In this document: one piece after another, positions 60,499 to 64,000 of the stretch
Layout: every line of letters begins with the position of its first letter
Position numbering within the stretch: position 1 is the stretch's first letter
Source: Cloacibacillus evryensis DSM 19522
GTDB taxonomy: Bacteria > Synergistota > Synergistia > Synergistales > Synergistaceae
Direction: 5' to 3'
Assembly (NCBI RefSeq): GCF_000585335.1
Contig: NZ_KK073872.1
Coordinates: 62,001-126,000 of the forward strand
Length of the DNA stretch: 64,000 bases
Notes under the pieces: model-generated
What the model was told of the DNA's origin: nothing
The model's database searches: none
The model's input: the letters and a program-made list of their open reading frames with translations, nothing else
Made by a program: the position numbers and the translations under genes

Positions 60499-62775
60499 TT
60501 ACTTCCCCGCCAAAATCTGTTCCGCGAGCTCCCTTACGGCTGCCTTGATGTTGAATTCGCCGCCGTTTGCGCCGACGCAGCCGGGACAGCCGCCGCGGCA
60601 GCCGCAGGAGTTCATCACGCCGAGCGCCGTTTTGACGAGCTCGTTCTTTATCTCGAAGGTCCCCTCCGCGAGGCCGACGCCTCCGGGGATGTTGTCTATT
60701 ATATAGATTGCCGCGCGCCGCAGCTGCGGGTCTTTGAGGCGGCTCGTCACGAGGATGTCCGCGCGGTCGCACATGAGGAAGAGCGGCGCGGTATTGCGTA
60801 TCAGGTGCTCCAGCCCCTCCATCGCGAGTTTGAGTTCCGCGTCCTCCTGGCGGCACCGCGGCATCATCAGCCAGCAGGCGGTGGTGTGCATCTGTTCCTC
60901 CGGCAGGCTTATCTGCCCGAAGCCGGCGTTCTCGTGCGTAGCGAGCTTTATCTTCTTGAAGATCGTCGGCGTCAGCGTCACCACCACCTCGCCCCAGCCG
61001 TAATTGCCCTCCGTCTCGAAGTCGTCGGTGATGTTTATGCGCAGCGAGGCGTCGCCGTCTGTGTAATAATCGGCGGCGATCTCCCGGATGAAGCACTGCA
61101 TCTTCTCCGTGTCGAGCGATTCGACGATGTACGACTTGCCGCCGTGGAAGTAGATGGCGTCGGGGAAGATCAGCGTCGGCGCGGAGCGGCGGTCCATCGT
61201 GCCGATGACGACGGGCTTTGTCTCGACGGTGATATCCGTTATCGTGTAGTTTTCCCCCGTGGCGCTGCGCAGGGAGAGCCCGGCGGCCGGGTAGGAGTCG
61301 GCCTGCCAGTAGTAGCGTTCCTCGTCCGCCTCGCTCACGCGGTGCAGCACCTCGTGATCCGCGAGATAGTCGAGGATGGCGTCCACCTCCTGCCCGCCGA
61401 ACTTCTCTCCGGCATGGAAGGGCAGCTCGAAGGCGGAGCACTTGACATGGCTCACCTGTATATATGGATTGCAGGGGTCGATGCGGGCCCTCTCCGTCGG
61501 CGCGCCGTAAAACCATTCGGGACGCGAGGCGAGGAACTGGTCGAGCGGGTCCGCCGAGGCGACCATTACCGCGGCGGAGATCGCGCCGCGCCGTCCCGCG
61601 CGCCCGATCTGCTGCCAGGCGGAGGCGATGCTTCCGGGGTAGCCGTGCAGCACGGCGAGGGCGAGGGAGCCGATGTCGATGCCGAGTTCGAGCGCGTTCG
61701 TGCTGACGACGCCGCGCAGCCCGCCGCTGCGCAGGTCGTGCTCGATCCTGCGGCGTTCCTTCGGCAGATAGCCGCCGCGGTAGCCCATGATCATCATCGG
61801 GTCCGCGCCGCGCTTGGCGAGGTCGGCGCGGATCGATTTGAGCAGCAGCTCCACATTGAGGCGCGAGCGCGTGAAGACGATCGTGCTGATGCCGGAGGAA
61901 AGCGCCTCGGAGGCGATGCGTGAGGTCTCGAAGAGCGAGGAGCGCCGCATCCCCGTCTTCCAGTCTATGACGGGCGGGTTGTAGATGATGATCTCCTTCT
62001 CCGAAGCCGGCGCGCCGCTCTCCGTGATCAGCTTTACGGAGCGCCCGATCAGCCCCTGCGCGTGCTCGTCGGGGTTTGCGATCGTCGCGGAGCAGCAGAT
62101 GAAGGTCGGATGCGAGCCGTAGAACTCGCAGATGCGCGCGAGGCGGGAAAAGAGGTTCGCCAGGTGCGAGCCGAAGACGCCGCGGTAGGTGTGCAGCTCG
62201 TCGACGACGATATATTTGAGGTTGCGGAAATAGTCGGACCACTTTGTGTGGTGCGGCAGAATTCCGGAATTGAGCATGTCGGGGTTCGTGATGACGATGT
62301 GCCCCTCGCTGCGCGCCTGCCGCCGTTTGACGGGGTCCGTGTCGCCGTCGTAGACGAAGCCGTGTATCCCGCCGTCGGCGAAGGCGGCGAGCTCCCCAAG
62401 CTCCGCGAGCTGGTCCTGCGCGAGCGCCTTCGTCGGAAAGAGATAGAGGGCGCGCGCGCTGGGGTCCAGCAGGATCGCGTGCATGACGGGCAGGTTGTAG
62501 CAGAGAGTCTTGCCCGAAGCGGTCGGCGTCGCGATGACGCAGTCGACCCCCGCAAGCGCGCACTCCCCCGCCGCGCTCTGGTGCGAATAGAGCGCCTCCA
62601 CGCCGCGTTTCTTCAGCGCGTTCACGATCCTCTCGTCAAGCGCGCCGAAGCTCCCGAAGGCGGCGGGGCGCGCGGGCAGCTTCTTTATCGCGGGGGCCTT
62701 GCCGCCGAGGTCGGCGATCCAGCGCACGAGCGCCTCTATCGAGGGTTCTTTTTTTGCGAAATAGTTATTCAACAT
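60499..62775 (-). CDS. DEAD/DEAH-box helicase with DUF1998 domain (MrfA/YprA type)
   Basis: 758 residues. Helicase motifs in order: Q-like YSHQSAAGEC, Walker A ATPTASGKT, LYLFPTKALAQDQ, VITNPDMLNSGILPHH, DELH box VVDELHTYRG, CCSATIANP, TIVFTRSRLNVELL, VSTNALELGIDIGSL and QQIGRAGRRG. The C-terminal DUF1998 ends in NSCGCRGGCPGCVG, four cysteines for a metal site as in Bacillus MrfA. MrfA acts in repair of mitomycin-type DNA damage, and related DUF1998 proteins occur in the DISARM defence system. I choose ATG 62775, which overlaps the preceding gene by 7 bp. Longer reading upstream lies inside that gene. Confidence 0.9.
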   Translation of the reverse strand: MLNNYFAKKEPSIEALVRWIADLGGKAPAIKKLPARPAAFGSFGALDERIVNALKKRGVEALYSHQSAAGECALAGVDCVIATPTASGKTLCYNLPVMHAILLDPSARALYLFPTKALAQDQLAELGELAAFADGGIHGFVYDGDTDPVKRRQARSEGHIVITNPDMLNSGILPHHTKWSDYFRNLKYIVVDELHTYRGVFGSHLANLFSRLARICEFYGSHPTFICCSATIANPDEHAQGLIGRSVKLITESGAPASEKEIIIYNPPVIDWKTGMRRSSLFETSRIASEALSSGISTIVFTRSRLNVELLLKSIRADLAKRGADPMMIMGYRGGYLPKERRRIEHDLRSGGLRGVVSTNALELGIDIGSLALAVLHGYPGSIASAWQQIGRAGRRGAISAAVMVASADPLDQFLASRPEWFYGAPTERARIDPCNPYIQVSHVKCSAFELPFHAGEKFGGQEVDAILDYLADHEVLHRVSEADEERYYWQADSYPAAGLSLRSATGENYTITDITVETKPVVIGTMDRRSAPTLIFPDAIYFHGGKSYIVESLDTEKMQCFIREIAADYYTDGDASLRINITDDFETEGNYGWGEVVVTLTPTIFKKIKLATHENAGFGQISLPEEQMHTTACWLMMPRCRQEDAELKLAMEGLEHLIRNTAPLFLMCDRADILVTSRLKDPQLRRAAIYIIDNIPGGVGLAEGTFEIKNELVKTALGVMNSCGCRGGCPGCVGANGGEFNIKAAVRELAEQILAGK

Positions 62776-63368
62776 GATCCGGTTTGATTCTGCCTTATAG
62801 TAAAAAATTTTTTCTTGTATGTGGAAGAGTCCGTGACCGAGACGCTGCAGTTCAGCCACGAAAGCTTCTTTCTGATGCTCGTCTGGAGCCGCTCCATGAT
62901 CATCTTTTTGCTTCTGGTCTCGAAATAAAAATTTCCCTCAAGAAAAAGGATGATATAGAGCGGCTCGCCGCCGAGGCCGACATTGCCCAGCGGCCGGCAG
63001 ATATCCGAGAGAGTCTCCGCGTGGGAACAGCCCCTCTCCTTTGAAAGGGCCCCGCAGAGGCAGGCGATAGTCATTGCCGCTTTGAGGCTCATCTCGATGT
63101 CGAGGCTCTCGCGGTCATCTCCGGGGGAGGGAGTTACGACCTCCCTCTTCGCGTTGTCGGAACCGATCCGCCAGATATTCTCCGCCTCGTGGCCGAGGCA
63201 GTTCTTGACTTCGATGAGCGCCCGTTTTCCCCCGGCTTCACAGACAAAGTCCACCCCTTTGCTGTGAGGGAGGCAGTTGAAATACCTTCTGTAAAACTCG
63301 CTGTCGTCGAACTTGACCACCCTGTCATTATGGAAGATGAAGCCGATGCCGCTCTCCTCAATTTCCAT
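62769..63368 (-). CDS. Small PD-(D/E)XK-like protein of unknown function
   Basis: 199 residues. I recognise no named family. Near the N-terminus GVDFVCEAGGKRALIEVKNC has the Asp...Glu-Val-Lys spacing of a PD-(D/E)XK nuclease core, with a further His-Glu in GHEAENIWR. The C-terminal half has LYIILFLEGNFYFETRSKK, and a basic end. It starts 11 bp inside the ATPase gene and ends 7 bp inside the helicase gene, so the three are one transcript. A nuclease role is inference from one motif and from the neighbours. Confidence 0.75.
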   Translation of the reverse strand: MEIEESGIGFIFHNDRVVKFDDSEFYRRYFNCLPHSKGVDFVCEAGGKRALIEVKNCLGHEAENIWRIGSDNAKREVVTPSPGDDRESLDIEMSLKAAMTIACLCGALSKERGCSHAETLSDICRPLGNVGLGGEPLYIILFLEGNFYFETRSKKMIMERLQTSIRKKLSWLNCSVSVTDSSTYKKKFFTIRQNQTGSC

Positions 63369-64000
63369 AGATGAGATCCTGTTCCCGGTCGTAGAGATTG
63401 TCGAACTCCTCCATTATCGAGTTGTGGTTCAGCTCCGAAACGGTGGCTCCCTCTTCAAATAACAGCCGGTCGTCTTCCTTATATAGCGAAATAAATTTGA
63501 TCTCCGGCGGGGCGGCCCCCGCCGCGGGATAGGCCGAAAGCAGGTTGAAGGACTGCTGCACGAAATAATCGTGCGTCGTGATGAAGACCTGCACGCCCAT
63601 CTCGGCGAGCTTCGCCACCGCCTCCGCGATCGGCTTTATCATCATCGGGTTCATATTGGTCTCCGGCTCGTCCCAGAAGAGGATGGAATTCTCATTGAGG
63701 CTGCCGGAATAAATCAGGTAGATTATGGTAGCGAGCTTGCGGTAACCCTCCGAGACGAGCCCCATTTCAAACTCGCCCTTGCCCTTCATCTTGAGGTAAA
63801 ACTTCTTATCCCGCTGCACGACGCTGCCGTTGATGATCCTGCCGAAGCTCTCGACGACGCTGTTCTGCTGTTCGGTGTTGCCGCCCTTCTTGAGCGGGCG
63901 GTCCAGCAGTTTCGTGAGGTCGTAATACATCTCCTCAAAGTCGATATGATATGCCTCATAAAGCGACTGAAAATGCTCCGTGGCGGAGATCATCTCCTTC
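63358..64000 (-). CDS. AAA-family ATPase of the ABC/SMC-like type, C-terminal part (partial)
   Basis: The gene enters from the right edge, so the N-terminus and Walker A are missing. The visible 214 residues contain an ABC-like signature GLVSEGYRKLATIIYLI, Walker B SILFWDEPETNMNP and the switch His in VFITTHDYFVQQSFNLL. This is the pattern of AAA_15/AAA_21 ATPases of overcoming-lysogenisation (OLD) and many phage-defence proteins. An in-frame ATG at 63993 is probably internal. Its stop overlaps the start of the small PD-(D/E)XK-like gene by 11 bp. Confidence 0.82.
   Translation of the reverse strand, partial: KEMISATEHFQSLYEAYHIDFEEMYYDLTKLLDRPLKKGGNTEQQNSVVESFGRIINGSVVQRDKKFYLKMKGKGEFEMGLVSEGYRKLATIIYLIYSGSLNENSILFWDEPETNMNPMMIKPIAEAVAKLAEMGVQVFITTHDYFVQQSFNLLSAYPAAGAAPPEIKFISLYKEDDRLLFEEGATVSELNHNSIMEEFDNLYDREQDLIYGN

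Overview
The window reads as chromosomal DNA of a GC-rich, strictly anaerobic bacterium of the phylum Synergistota. The best marker is the C-terminal tail of the 2653-residue surface protein at 21221-29182: a GSGGGCNAG motif, a hydrophobic stretch and a basic end, the form of the Synergist-CTERM sorting signal. One-chain pyruvate:ferredoxin oxidoreductase, NfnAB-type transhydrogenase and the oxygen-independent (CbiK/CbiD/CbiG) cobalamin route fit an amino- or organic-acid fermenter. Cloacibacillus or a close relative is my inference; the window alone does not fix the genus.

Layout. (1) 286-19744, a catabolic island on the plus strand. A divergent IclR-type regulator is followed by nfnA-nfnB (nfnB carries two one-base frameshifts), an aspartase/fumarase-superfamily lyase, an aldehyde dehydrogenase, a zinc alcohol dehydrogenase, a second lyase, a BCCT transporter, malic enzyme, class II fumarase and nifJ. 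The second lyase gene is split by a 1984-bp IS1634-like element flanked by 96-bp direct repeats. Removing the element plus one repeat restores a 479-codon open frame. Together the genes suggest that an imported, probably amine- or betaine-like compound is split to fumarate, which then goes to malate, pyruvate and acetyl-CoA, with NADPH, NADH and ferredoxin balanced by Nfn. Two 76-bp promoter/operator blocks of matching layout precede nfnA and the first lyase.

(2) 19742-30731, an accessory region: large palindromic repeats, compound and tandem modular repeats, a LytTR response regulator divergent from the giant surface protein with a LytTR-like operator between them, and a DUF559 nuclease-like gene among the repeats. 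(3) 30732-35146: modABC molybdate uptake (minus strand) and a type I glutamine synthetase (plus strand).

(4) 35544-59442, minus strand: cobalamin synthesis. A cobalamin riboswitch with its own terminator (56546-56815) leads about 21 kb of tightly spaced or overlapping genes: cbiK, a BtuCDF-like transporter, cbiL, an unassigned membrane protein, cbiC, D, ET, F, G, hemA, cbiH, cbiJ-cysG, hemC, cobA-hemD, hemB, hemL, cobO, cbiP, cbiA. This run makes the corrin ring from glutamyl-tRNA up to adenosylcobyric acid. cbiB-cobD-cobC lie just upstream of the riboswitch under a separate promoter. cobU, cobS and cobT are not in the window.

(5) 59627-64000: a small amidohydrolase that is possibly read from a leaderless mRNA, then an overlapping minus-strand trio of a partial AAA ATPase, a small PD-(D/E)XK-like protein and an MrfA/YprA-type DUF1998 helicase, which may be a DNA repair or defence unit. 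No tRNA, rRNA or CRISPR array was seen.
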